DNA of 38,181 nt from Actinomycetota bacterium (GTDB lineage Bacteria > Actinomycetota > Actinomycetes > S36-B12): positions 1 through 38,181 of the forward strand of contig CANJCG010000002.1 in NCBI GenBank assembly GCA_947472655.1. The letters run 5' to 3'. Positions 16,164 through 23,593 of this stretch are shown in pieces (positions within the stretch are counted from its first letter, which is position 1; each line of letters opens with the position of its first letter). Under the pieces are notes generated by a model that saw nothing but the letters and a program-made list of their open reading frames with translations, ran no database searches and was not told the DNA's origin. The position numbers were made by a program, and so were the translations under genes.

Positions 16164-16169
16164 TAGAGT
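16164..16169 (+). promoter_or_regulatory. -10 TAGAGT, leaderless membrane protein start
   Basis: TAGAGT ends six bases before the GTG at 16176. With the preceding element it forms divergent leaderless promoters in a 53-bp gap. Confidence 0.55.
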
Positions 16170-16175
16170 TGACCT

Positions 16176-16580
16176 GTGACTATTCCTCGCCCGTATCTGG
16201 TCTTAACCCTCCTTTCTGGGGTAGAGGGCCTGGCGCTTCTTGTGACCGGTGTCGTCGCAGTGGTGAATTCAGCGACCGGATCGAGCTATGGCGCAAAGGG
16301 CGATGATTCATCAGCGATCGTCCTGGAGGTCATCATCTTTTTGGCCTTTGGCCTAGGGCTGCTGGTTGTAGCAAAAGGGTGGTATTCGTTGCAGCGCTGG
16401 GCGCGCTCACCATTTGTTCTTGCTCAACTGCTTGGCTTGGCAATTGGCATCTGGTCAGATACCCAGATTGGCGTTCGTTTAGTTTTTCTCATTCCGGCTG
16501 TTCTTGGCTTGATCGTTACTTTTAGTCCGCAAGTACTTCGCGACTCATCGCAGGCGTACAACTCACCAGATTCAGAGTGA
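16176..16580 (+). CDS. Small four-helix integral membrane protein, function unknown
   Basis: A 134-residue hydrophobic protein with about four transmembrane helices (roughly 8-30, 48-68, 78-95, 100-118) and a short polar tail. I recognise no catalytic motif. A similarly small membrane protein is common beside WhiB1/DAGK-type genes in actinobacteria, but I cannot name a family. The GTG start follows TAGAGT by six bases, supporting a real leaderless gene. Its last nine bases overlap the 3' end of the sigma factor gene on the other strand, so the two transcripts are complementary at their ends. Confidence 0.8.
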   Translation: MTIPRPYLVLTLLSGVEGLALLVTGVVAVVNSATGSSYGAKGDDSSAIVLEVIIFLAFGLGLLVVAKGWYSLQRWARSPFVLAQLLGLAIGIWSDTQIGVRLVFLIPAVLGLIVTFSPQVLRDSSQAYNSPDSE

Positions 16581-17237
16581 ACTAAGGGAGCCCCGCAGAG
16601 TGGTGAGTGATCTTGCAAGAATTCGGGAAACTTGCATCTGCGAAATATTGAGTTCCTTCGCTATCTGAGTTTGCGTGAGATTCTCATAAAAGCGAAAAAG
16701 AACGACCTTCTGTTCAAGTTTTGGAAGTGCGCGCAAGGCTTGTAGGACCGACTCTCGGCTTTCGAATTCTTCAAGATTTGAATCTTCCAAAGTGCTTTCT
16801 ACAAGTCGAATCCTTTCGTCATCGGTACTCATCATCGAGCGAGTTTGATTGACCTCAAGCGCCGCTAACACGCTTTCGATGCTGATATCTAGGTGCCCTG
16901 CGATTGTGGCAATAGTTGGCGCAGTGGAATGCGTTTGGGTTAGCTCGTCAATTGCGCGAGATACTTTGAGAGCCAGTTCTTGAAGCCGTCCAGGTATTCG
17001 AATACTTGATGTTCGATCTCGCAGGTGATGTTGAATCGAACCCCGAATACATGGCACGGCATAAGTGCTGAATTCGTTACCAAGTTCGGAATCAAAGTGG
17101 TCGACAGCAAAAATTAGACCTTCCATCCCGGCCTGGAGGAGATCTTCAAATTCCGCATGGGAGCGGTAGTGTCGAGCAACGTGGTGCACAAGCCCGATGT
17201 GCGCTGCGATTTCCTGGTCTCTTTCTTGGGTACTCAC
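16572..17237 (-). CDS. Alternative sigma factor of the SigB/SigF type
   Basis: A 221-residue sigma-70 family protein with regions 2, 3 and 4 but no region 1, the layout of stress and sporulation sigma factors. Region 2 has FEDLLQAGMEGLIFAVDHFD and YAVPCIRGSIQHHLRD; region 3 includes RIPGRLQELALKV; region 4 ends with a helix-turn-helix (LTQTQIAKELNISQMQVSRIL). Of known groups it is closest to SigB/SigF. The GTG at 17237 follows the anti-sigma-like gene by 12 bases, so the two are one operon. No typical SigF promoter (GTTT-N14-16-GGGTA) is visible upstream of the pair, so autoregulation is not supported. It is somewhat shorter than Streptomyces SigF/SigB proteins. Confidence 0.9.
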   Translation of the reverse strand: MSTQERDQEIAAHIGLVHHVARHYRSHAEFEDLLQAGMEGLIFAVDHFDSELGNEFSTYAVPCIRGSIQHHLRDRTSSIRIPGRLQELALKVSRAIDELTQTHSTAPTIATIAGHLDISIESVLAALEVNQTRSMMSTDDERIRLVESTLEDSNLEEFESRESVLQALRALPKLEQKVVLFRFYENLTQTQIAKELNISQMQVSRILARSLTTLRGSLSSL

Positions 17238-17249
17238 CTGAGTCTGCTG

Positions 17250-17642
17250 TTACGCGGCCTCGTTATTTTGCTCTTGAACCCTTGCCACCACAGTGAGCAC
17301 TCCATCGATATTTGAGGTATGAAGTTCATCTGCAAGTGCCGACAAGACTGTCCAGCTAAAAGTATTGGTGGGCAGGGCATCCTCGAGAAGAGTGCGGCTC
17401 TGCACCATGAATTCTAAAGCACCAACTTCTTCGATAAACGTGCAAACAACTTCAGCATCAGCAGGGGCGTTTAGTACGACCTGATTGAAGGCTTCATCGA
17501 TTGCCAGACGAACATCTTCGACTCGGTCGTAGGCTAAATCACATCGCGCAGCAACTGAAGCAGCCATAGTGCGAGCGAGCACTGCGTAGCCCGGCTCGGC
17601 AGGTAAATGAAGCGCAACGGTCACGAAATCCCCCTCGGTCAC
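17250..17642 (-). CDS. RsbW-like anti-sigma factor / serine kinase
   Basis: A 130-residue GHKL ATPase of the RsbW/SpoIIAB family. The N-box AIDEAFNQVV (Glu50, Asn53) binds Mg-ATP. The later glycine-rich lid expected in active kinases is weak here, since the C-terminal half has little GxGL signature, so ATP turnover is uncertain. Directly upstream of the SigF-like gene, it should hold that sigma factor inactive. No RsbV-type anti-sigma-antagonist or phosphatase gene is nearby, so the release switch is encoded elsewhere or works differently. GTG at 17642 has AAGGA four bases before it, and TAGTGT further up may be its -10. Confidence 0.86.
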   Translation of the reverse strand: MTEGDFVTVALHLPAEPGYAVLARTMAASVAARCDLAYDRVEDVRLAIDEAFNQVVLNAPADAEVVCTFIEEVGALEFMVQSRTLLEDALPTNTFSWTVLSALADELHTSNIDGVLTVVARVQEQNNEAA

Positions 17643-17704
17643 TGTTCCTTAGCCACACTAGACATATCTTGGCGCGGGTAGCCGTTGAGTGTGCGGGTGT
17701 CGCG

Positions 17705-17748
17705 ATAAAAAACACCCGCAACGCTGAAGCGCTGCGGGTGTTTTTTAT
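17705..17748. terminator. Strong bidirectional intrinsic terminator
   Basis: A perfect 16-bp inverted repeat with a GC core (CACCCGCA/TGCGGGTG) flanked by A6 on one side and T6 on the other, around a 12-base loop. It can stop transcription in both directions. It lies just past the 3' end of sodN (minus strand) and just upstream of the rsbW operon, so its main role should be ending the sodN mRNA and insulating rsbW-sigF. It is the only textbook terminator I see in the window. Confidence 0.93.
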
Positions 17749-17755
17749 GAATGAG

Positions 17756-18157
17756 TTACACAGCTTTGGTCTCCCAGAAGATCACTGCGATTTCATCAAT
17801 CTTTGCAAGCAATTGATCGGCAACAGCAACATCGACAGTGCCTTTAGTGCCACCGGCACCAGCGAGCTTGGTTGCCTGGTTGAACAAGTCGTTGAGCTGC
17901 GGGTACTTCTCGAAGTGAGGAGCTTTGAAGTAGTCAGTCCAGAGCACCCAGAGGTGCTCCTTGACCATCGTGGATCGTGTTTCTTTGATGGAGACAGCGC
18001 GAGCCTTGAAATCAGAATCCTCTGAGCCGTGGTACTTCTGCATACAAGCCTTAACCGACTCAGCTTCGAGTCGAGCTTGGGATGGGTCGTAAATACCGCA
18101 TGGCAAATCGCAGTGTGCGTAAGCCACGTGACGAGGGGTAAACAAACGAGTCAACAT
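17756..18157 (-). CDS. sodN: Nickel-containing superoxide dismutase
   Basis: Converts superoxide to peroxide and oxygen using nickel. The 133-residue precursor has a 14-residue propeptide that must be cut before His15 to create the nickel hook HCDLPCGIY. In mature numbering, His1, Cys2 and Cys6 bind nickel and Tyr9 guards the site; all are present. The remaining sequence is the four-helix bundle. ATG 18157 has AAAGGG seven bases upstream, and TAGGCT on the minus strand (18189-18194) is a fitting -10 about 25 bases from that start's leader. The processing protease gene sodX diverges 72 bp away. A strong terminator follows. In Streptomyces such genes respond to nickel through Nur; no Nur box is evident here. 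Confidence 0.97.
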   Translation of the reverse strand: MLTRLFTPRHVAYAHCDLPCGIYDPSQARLEAESVKACMQKYHGSEDSDFKARAVSIKETRSTMVKEHLWVLWTDYFKAPHFEKYPQLNDLFNQATKLAGAGGTKGTVDVAVADQLLAKIDEIAVIFWETKAV

Positions 18158-18188
18158 GAAGCATCCCTTTCGCTGGAGATTTGAGTCA

Positions 18189-18194
18189 AGCCTA
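18189..18194 (-). promoter_or_regulatory. -10 TAGGCT of sodN
   Basis: TAGGCT on the minus strand gives a short leader of about 25 bases that holds the AAAGGG ribosome binding site, so sodN is a leadered gene, as expected for a highly translated enzyme. Confidence 0.5.
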
Positions 18195-18229
18195 GTCCGG
18201 ACCTCGCCTCAGGGATACGCAAGGATGGT

Positions 18230-18538
18230 GTGGTGTGGGCAATCACGTCTGTGGCGGTGGCAGGTAACTCGATGGAACCAACCTTGAAATCAGGGGACTG
18301 GTGGCTCGTGCATAAGACCCAGGAGGTCAAGCCTGGGCAGATAGTGGCGTTTTGGGAGCCAGACCGCATTGACCTCCTAGCAGTTAAACGGGTTGATCAC
18401 GAGGTCGCGGGTTCTTGGTGGATGTTGGGCGATAACCCGCACGCGAGTATCGATAGTCGCTCCTTTGGACCAGTGCATCCAGGGAAAATCGTTGGACGGC
18501 TTCTTTTCAGGTTCCGTCCGATGTTCCGTAAGTCATAG
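18230..18538 (+). CDS. sodX: Nickel superoxide dismutase maturation protease SodX
   Basis: A 102-residue S24/S26 (signal-peptidase-like) serine protease that trims the SodN propeptide. The catalytic serine is Ser14 in GNSMEPTL and the general-base lysine Lys53 in AVKRV; GDN in the WWMLGDNPHASIDSRSFG box is the third family signature. It has no membrane anchor, as expected for a cytoplasmic protease. The start may be GTG 18230 or the adjacent GTG 18233, with AAGGA at 18221-18225 upstream of both. The divergent sodN/sodX pair is the classic arrangement. The assignment is firm from motif plus context. Confidence 0.93.
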   Translation: MVWAITSVAVAGNSMEPTLKSGDWWLVHKTQEVKPGQIVAFWEPDRIDLLAVKRVDHEVAGSWWMLGDNPHASIDSRSFGPVHPGKIVGRLLFRFRPMFRKS

Positions 18539-18570
18539 TCGTAACACCGGTGCGCCACCCTTGGCACAGC

Positions 18571-18576
18571 TAGGCT
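18571..18576 (+). promoter_or_regulatory. -10 TAGGCT, leaderless quinone oxidoreductase start
   Basis: TAGGCT ends six bases before the ATG at 18583. Confidence 0.55.
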
Positions 18577-18582
18577 CACATC

Positions 18583-19554
18583 ATGTTCGCTGTCTATGCA
18601 TCCGGCATCAATGCCGACGATCCATTGTCCGTACTTTCGCTTGGTGAAATTGAGCCATTGCCGACGCCGCAGGACTGGGTCACGGTAAATGTTAAAGCCG
18701 TGAGCCTGAATCACCACGACCTGTGGGCGCTTCGAGGCCAGGCGTTGACGGCTGACCAAGCGCCGATGATTCTGGGTACTGATGCCGCTGGAATCACTGA
18801 TGATGGCCGCGAAGTCATCGTGCACGGTGTGATCGGTGACCCCAGCAAGGGTCGGGGCGATGAGACCTTGGATCCCAAGCGTTCACTTCTCAGCGAGGTG
18901 TACTCAGGCGCGATGGCAGCACAGGTTCGGGTTCCCTCGCGAAACTTGATTGAGAAGCCGGCCGCGCTCAGTTTTGAAGAAGCTGCCTGCCTACCAACAG
19001 CTTGGCTCACGGCTTACCGCATGCTGGTCACTAAGTCCGGCGCTCAAGCTGGAGATCTTGTCTTAGTGCAGGGCGCAGCCGGTGGCGTTGCCTCCGCGGC
19101 CATCGTGTTGGCGAAAGCGCTTGGGCTACGTGTTTGGGCGACATCGCGCGACGAAGCAAAGCGTGAGTGGGCGAAGGCTCTTGGTGCTGACGAGGTCTTT
19201 GAGAGTGGCGCGCGCCTTCCGGGCAAGGTTGATGCAGTGATTGATTCTGTGGGCGAAGCAACCTGGTCGCATTCTCTTCGGGCACTTCGTCCCGGTGGAA
19301 CGATCGTTACGTGCGGTGCGACCTCTGGTGGTGCTGCCAATGCAGACCTCAACCGGGTCTTTTTCCTTCAGCTCAATATTGAAGGATCCACGATGGGCAC
19401 AGCCGATGAATTTCGTGGCCTTCTAGACCTTCTCATCACGTCGGGTGCACGCCCCGTTATTGATCGGGTCATTCCGATCACCTCCGCACCTGAAGCCTTC
19501 GCTGCGATGAACTCTGGCGAATTGCGCGGCAAAATTGTGATGACGCTGAGCTAG
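18583..19554 (+). CDS. Zinc-free MDR oxidoreductase, NADPH:quinone reductase type
   Basis: A 323-residue medium-chain dehydrogenase/reductase. The N-terminal GroES-like domain has SLNHHDLWALRG where zinc alcohol dehydrogenases carry the catalytic cysteine; here it is asparagine, so no catalytic zinc. The Rossmann motif GAAGGV is at 164-169, and SRDEAKREWAKALGADEVF follows, with an SR pair after the second strand favouring NADPH. The likely reaction is reduction of quinones or enones; the substrate is unknown. It is leaderless by the TAGGCT rule. Its stop codon overlaps that of the small minus-strand gene at 19551 within the tetranucleotide CTAG. Confidence 0.88.
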   Translation: MFAVYASGINADDPLSVLSLGEIEPLPTPQDWVTVNVKAVSLNHHDLWALRGQALTADQAPMILGTDAAGITDDGREVIVHGVIGDPSKGRGDETLDPKRSLLSEVYSGAMAAQVRVPSRNLIEKPAALSFEEAACLPTAWLTAYRMLVTKSGAQAGDLVLVQGAAGGVASAAIVLAKALGLRVWATSRDEAKREWAKALGADEVFESGARLPGKVDAVIDSVGEATWSHSLRALRPGGTIVTCGATSGGAANADLNRVFFLQLNIEGSTMGTADEFRGLLDLLITSGARPVIDRVIPITSAPEAFAAMNSGELRGKIVMTLS

Positions 19555-19730
19555 TCGTCTTCGTCTTCGTCGACGCGCGCCAGCCAAGTCGCCAATCGCT
19601 CAATTGGGGTTTCGAACTCTGGGTTGAGATCAACGAATTCACGCAGACGTTGTGCGAGCCAGTCGATGCTCATCTCTTCTTCTCCGCGGCGTCGTTCAAG
19701 TTCTTCGATTCCGCGATCAGTGAAATACAT
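19551..19730 (-). CDS. Small acidic DUF6104-type protein
   Basis: A 59-residue frame from ATG 19730 to TAG 19551 that opens MYFTDRGIEELERRRGEEE, continues through WLAQRLREFVDLNPEFETPIER in pieces, and ends in an acidic tail (RVDEDEDD). It matches my recollection of the small conserved actinobacterial family DUF6104, which sits directly downstream of the kgd/sucA gene. Support here: GGAG seven bases before the ATG, inside the last codons of kgd; a three-base gap to the kgd stop, implying translational coupling; and a highly charged, codon-like composition. The function is unknown. A role linked to 2-oxoglutarate metabolism is suggested only by position. Confidence 0.85.
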   Translation of the reverse strand: MYFTDRGIEELERRRGEEEMSIDWLAQRLREFVDLNPEFETPIERLATWLARVDEDEDD

Positions 19731-19733
19731 CCA

Positions 19734-22700
19734 TTAACTCCGCGGTTCGAATGCCTGTTCAACCAAGGCGCGTTGTTCGTCTTCATGTCGAGCATGAGTT
19801 CCCACTGCTGGAGCTGATGACGCAGCACGAGTGACGCCCTTGATTGGCCGTTTGAGAATTTCAGGCAAGTTCATCGCCATAAAACTCCAAGCTCCCTGGT
19901 TTGCAGGTTCTTCTTGAACCCACCGCAACTCGGCATTTTCCATGCCTTGCAAAGCAAGTGGCAAGGTCTTTGTGGCGATCGGATAGAGGCGTTCCATTCG
20001 TACGATGGCCACATCCTTGACCCCAGTCTTTTCACGATGTGCAACAAGGTCGTAGTAGACCTTCCCGCTGCAGAGCAGCACAGTCTTGACGTCGGCACGG
20101 TTAACAGTCTCATCTGCTATCACGGCTCGGAACGTTCCCGACGTAAAGTCAGCCTTGCTTGATGCCGCTGCTTTTGAGCGCAGCAAAGACTTTGGGGTGA
20201 ACACCACGAGTGGACGTGTGAGTGTTCCGTACACCTTCCAACGCAATAAGTGGAAGTAGGAAGCTGGGGTCGAAGGTGTGGCCACCGTCATGTTGTCTTG
20301 AGCGCACAGTTGGAGAAAACGCTCAATGCGAGCCGATGAGTGATCGGGTCCTTGTCCTTCGTAGCCGTGTGGCAACAGGAGGGTCACAGCTGATCGCTGG
20401 CCCCATTTTTGCTCACCCGAAGCGATGTACTCGTCAATGACAGTTTGAGCACCGTTGGCAAAGTCGCCAAATTGCGCTTCCCACATCACCAAAGCATCGG
20501 GACGCGCAACGGAGTAGCCGTATTCGAAGCCCATTGCTGCGTATTCACTGAGTAACGAGTCATAGATCGACAGTTTTGCTCCATCGCGGTAACACTGCTT
20601 CAGTGGCTTGTATTGCCAGCCGGTATTGCTATCAACAATGACACCATGGCGATGACCGAAGGTGCCGCGGCGAGAGTCCTGACCAGCAAGGCGAATGGTT
20701 TGCCCCTCGAGTAACAGTGAACCGAAAGCTAAAGCTTCACCCATGCCCCAATCGATTTCATCTGCGGCAACCATTTGCTCCCGGCGAGCCAACTGTGGTT
20801 GCAAGCGGGGATGGACAGCGAAGTCAGGGGGCATGTGTAGCTGTGAGGCGATGACGATGTCGATTTGTTCTTGAGTGATTGAAGTATCAACTTCGTATGC
20901 AGGACGCTGACGGGTTAGTTCGCGGCTCCCTGATTCAACGATATCTTGTGCGATATCACTGAACGCTTGTTCAGGGGAAACTTTCGTCTCTTGGAAGATT
21001 CGTTCAAGCTGCGCCTGGAAATGCTTGAGTGCCTCATCGGCCTCTTCCAAAGTGATATCACCTCGACCGATCAATGCATCGGTGTAGTGCTTGCGCACTG
21101 ACCGCTTGTTGTCGATGATCTTGTACATCAACGGCTGGGTGAGTGACGGGTCATCACCTTCGTTGTGGCCTCTGCGGCGATAGCAAACCAAGTCAATGAC
21201 GACGTCCTTGTGGAACTTCATCCGAAACGCATAGGCCAATTGCGCGACTCTGACTACTGCTTCAGGGTCATCTCCGTTGACGTGAAAGATCGGTGCTTGG
21301 ATTGTGAGCGCTACGTCTGTTGAGTAAACCGATGATTTGCTATAGCGCGGGCTCGTGGTGAAACCGACCTGATTGTTGACAACGATGTGGATAGTGCCTT
21401 CAGTACGGTAACCCTGAATCTGCGACATCTGAAGTGTCTCTAAAACAACTCCTTGACCAGCGAATGCAGCATCGCCATGCATCAGGATTGGCAGGATTCG
21501 ATCACGATCCTCATTTGGAAGAAGATCCTGCTTGGCGCGCACGATTCCTTCGAGCACTGGATTAACAGCCTCGAGATGCGAAGGGTTAGCAGCGAGATAA
21601 ACATTTGTTGTTGCACCAGTTGGCGCAATGAATACACCTGTGGTTCCAAGGTGGTACTTCACATCACCCGAGCCTTGAACCATTTCTGGCCCGAAGTCAC
21701 CTTCAAATTCACGGAAAATCTGCGCATAAGACTTACCAGCGATATTGGTGAGCACATTGAGTCGACCACGGTGTGGCATGCCGATCGCTACTTCTTGCAA
21801 CGAATCATGCGCCGCGTCAATCAAGATGGCATCGAGCAGCGGAATGAGTGAGTCGCCACCTTCAAGGCTGAAACGCTTTTGACCGACGAACTTTGTTTGC
21901 AAGAATGATTCAAGTGCGTCTGCTTCATTCAGCTTGCGCAGGATGCGTAATTGCTCTTCACGCACTGGACGTACGAATGCAGTTTCTACCTGATCCTGAA
22001 TCCACTTACGCTGATCTGGTTCTTGGATGTGCATGTATTCGATACCGATGGTGCGGGTGTATGAGTCGCGAAGCACGTTCAAGATCTCGCGGAACTTCAT
22101 CAACTGCTGGCCACCAAAGCCACCAGTTGGGAAAATGCGATCGAGATCCCAAAGGGTCAAGCTGTGTGCCATCGTGTCGAGATCGGGATGTGCAGGTTGA
22201 CGAGTTTCTAGAGGGTCCGTATCGGCAAGAAGATGACCTCGCACGCGGTAGGCATTGATAATTTCTTGTACGCGTGTTGCTTTACTGAGATCGGTTTCAT
22301 GGTTAGCAGAAATGTCCTGCGCCCAACGAATTGGTTCATAAGGAATGCGCATTGAACGGAAGATTTCGTCGTAGAAGCTATCCTTGCCAAGAAGCAATTC
22401 ATGAATGCGACGAAGGAATTCACCTGACTGTGCACCCTGAATGATGCGGTGGTCATATGTTGAGGTCAGCGTAAGAATTCGAGAAACTGCATTGCGTGCG
22501 ATGGATTCATCGGATGCACCTTCCCATTCGGCTGGATAGTTCAAAGAACCAACGCCAATGATGCAACCTTGCCCAGTCATTAAACGGGGAACTGAGAGAT
22601 TCGTGCCTAGGCCACCAGGGTTCGTAAGCGACATCGTGGTTCCAGCAAAGTCGTCGACCGTCAACTTGTTATTGCGAGCCTTACGAACGGTGTCTTCGTA

Positions 22701-23414
22701 GGAGGCCAAGAATTGGGCGAAGTCCATATCTTGAGCGCTTTTAATGCTTGGTACAAGTAGTTGGCGGGTGCCGTCTGGCTTACTCAAGTCAATCGCGAGT
22801 CCTAGATTGACTTGATCAGTTGACACGAGTGCAGGCTTGCCATCGACCTCGGTGTAGCGGCCATTCATTTCCGGCATTTCGCTTGCCGCGCGAATAATGG
22901 CAAAACCGATGAGGTGAGTAAATGAAACTTTGCCACCGCGAGTACGTGCCAGATGGCTGTTAATGATGGTTCGGTTATCTTCCAAGAGTCGAGCTGGAAT
23001 AGCTCGGACGCTGGTTGCGGTGGGAACGGTCAGACTGGTCTCCATGTTGGTGACAACGCGAGCAGCAGCCCCCCGAAGAACGACTGCTTCGGCATCGGCC
23101 GGCTTTGGCGCAGCAGCAGGAGTCGCGATGGGGACCGGCGCGTGAACATTGGAGGCAGAAACAGAGCTAGGAACCACTGCCGCGGGGGTAGGCGCTGGAG
23201 TTATTGGCGTTGATGTCTCTTGCGCTGCTGATTGTGAGAGCTGTGTACTTTCTTGCGTGCGACTTTGAATCTGGGACGCAGCCGAGGGGGAGTAGTCAGC
23301 AAAGAAGTCCCACCAGTGCGGATCAACCTTGTTCTTATCCTGCTTATATAAGTCGTACAACTCATCGACGAGCCATTCGTTTGCACCGAATGGGTCCATG
23401 GATTCCGTGGCCAC
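19734..23414 (-). CDS. kgd: Multifunctional 2-oxoglutarate metabolism enzyme (E1 with E2-like domain)
   Basis: A 1226-residue actinobacterial Kgd/OdhA protein, the E1 component of 2-oxoglutarate dehydrogenase carrying its own E2-type acyltransferase domain without a lipoyl domain. Layout: an E1-type N-terminus (NEWLVDELYDLYK), a Pro/Ala-rich linker (about 45-105), an E2 catalytic domain (about 110-345) with active-site His322 in YDHRIIQG, then the thiamine-diphosphate domains with GMPHRGRLNVL, HGDAAFAGQG and NNQVGFTT, and a C-terminal transketolase-like part. The GTG at 23414 has AGAGGA six bases upstream and fits family N-termini better than the TTG at 23435. The relatives decarboxylate 2-oxoglutarate and feed a shared E2/E3 complex or make 2-hydroxy-3-oxoadipate. 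A 59-codon gene follows by three bases. TACTGT (minus, 23491-23496) may be its -10. Confidence 0.95.
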   Translation of the reverse strand: MATESMDPFGANEWLVDELYDLYKQDKNKVDPHWWDFFADYSPSAASQIQSRTQESTQLSQSAAQETSTPITPAPTPAAVVPSSVSASNVHAPVPIATPAAAPKPADAEAVVLRGAAARVVTNMETSLTVPTATSVRAIPARLLEDNRTIINSHLARTRGGKVSFTHLIGFAIIRAASEMPEMNGRYTEVDGKPALVSTDQVNLGLAIDLSKPDGTRQLLVPSIKSAQDMDFAQFLASYEDTVRKARNNKLTVDDFAGTTMSLTNPGGLGTNLSVPRLMTGQGCIIGVGSLNYPAEWEGASDESIARNAVSRILTLTSTYDHRIIQGAQSGEFLRRIHELLLGKDSFYDEIFRSMRIPYEPIRWAQDISANHETDLSKATRVQEIINAYRVRGHLLADTDPLETRQPAHPDLDTMAHSLTLWDLDRIFPTGGFGGQQLMKFREILNVLRDSYTRTIGIEYMHIQEPDQRKWIQDQVETAFVRPVREEQLRILRKLNEADALESFLQTKFVGQKRFSLEGGDSLIPLLDAILIDAAHDSLQEVAIGMPHRGRLNVLTNIAGKSYAQIFREFEGDFGPEMVQGSGDVKYHLGTTGVFIAPTGATTNVYLAANPSHLEAVNPVLEGIVRAKQDLLPNEDRDRILPILMHGDAAFAGQGVVLETLQMSQIQGYRTEGTIHIVVNNQVGFTTSPRYSKSSVYSTDVALTIQAPIFHVNGDDPEAVVRVAQLAYAFRMKFHKDVVIDLVCYRRRGHNEGDDPSLTQPLMYKIIDNKRSVRKHYTDALIGRGDITLEEADEALKHFQAQLERIFQETKVSPEQAFSDIAQDIVESGSRELTRQRPAYEVDTSITQEQIDIVIASQLHMPPDFAVHPRLQPQLARREQMVAADEIDWGMGEALAFGSLLLEGQTIRLAGQDSRRGTFGHRHGVIVDSNTGWQYKPLKQCYRDGAKLSIYDSLLSEYAAMGFEYGYSVARPDALVMWEAQFGDFANGAQTVIDEYIASGEQKWGQRSAVTLLLPHGYEGQGPDHSSARIERFLQLCAQDNMTVATPSTPASYFHLLRWKVYGTLTRPLVVFTPKSLLRSKAAASSKADFTSGTFRAVIADETVNRADVKTVLLCSGKVYYDLVAHREKTGVKDVAIVRMERLYPIATKTLPLALQGMENAELRWVQEEPANQGAWSFMAMNLPEILKRPIKGVTRAASSAPAVGTHARHEDEQRALVEQAFEPRS

Positions 23415-23427
23415 TGCCGATCCTCTC

Positions 23428-23441
23428 GCACCCAAGGGTGC
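23428..23441. promoter_or_regulatory. Palindrome just upstream of the kgd start
   Basis: GCACCC-AA-GGGTGC is a 6+2+6 inverted repeat 14 bases before the kgd GTG and abutting its ribosome binding site. The two-base centre is too short for an RNA hairpin loop unless the stem opens, so a DNA operator is more likely. In corynebacteria this gene is under several regulators; the binding factor here is unknown. Confidence 0.4.
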
Positions 23442-23581
23442 ACATGCCTAGTAAGCGAAGCGCCGTTCCTGGTCTAGCTGCGCCCAACTAACAGTAGTCG
23501 CTTGAGTGGGGCCTGCCCAGATTTGGACAGGGTGGCTCTCGTCTCAATTGCGACCAGTTTGGCTCTGGGGGTGAGTCGATT

Positions 23582-23587
23582 TAGAGT
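23582..23587 (+). promoter_or_regulatory. -10 TAGAGT, leaderless L,D-transpeptidase start
   Basis: TAGAGT ends six bases before GTG 23594. TTGGCT at 23559-23564 is a reasonable -35 with a 17-base spacer. Confidence 0.6.
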
Positions 23588-23593
23588 TAACCA

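Noticed and set aside
17643..17704. SigF-type autoregulatory promoter before rsbW
   Set aside because: No GTTT-N14-16-GGGTA pair is present on the coding strand; the GGGTA visible here is on the opposite strand.
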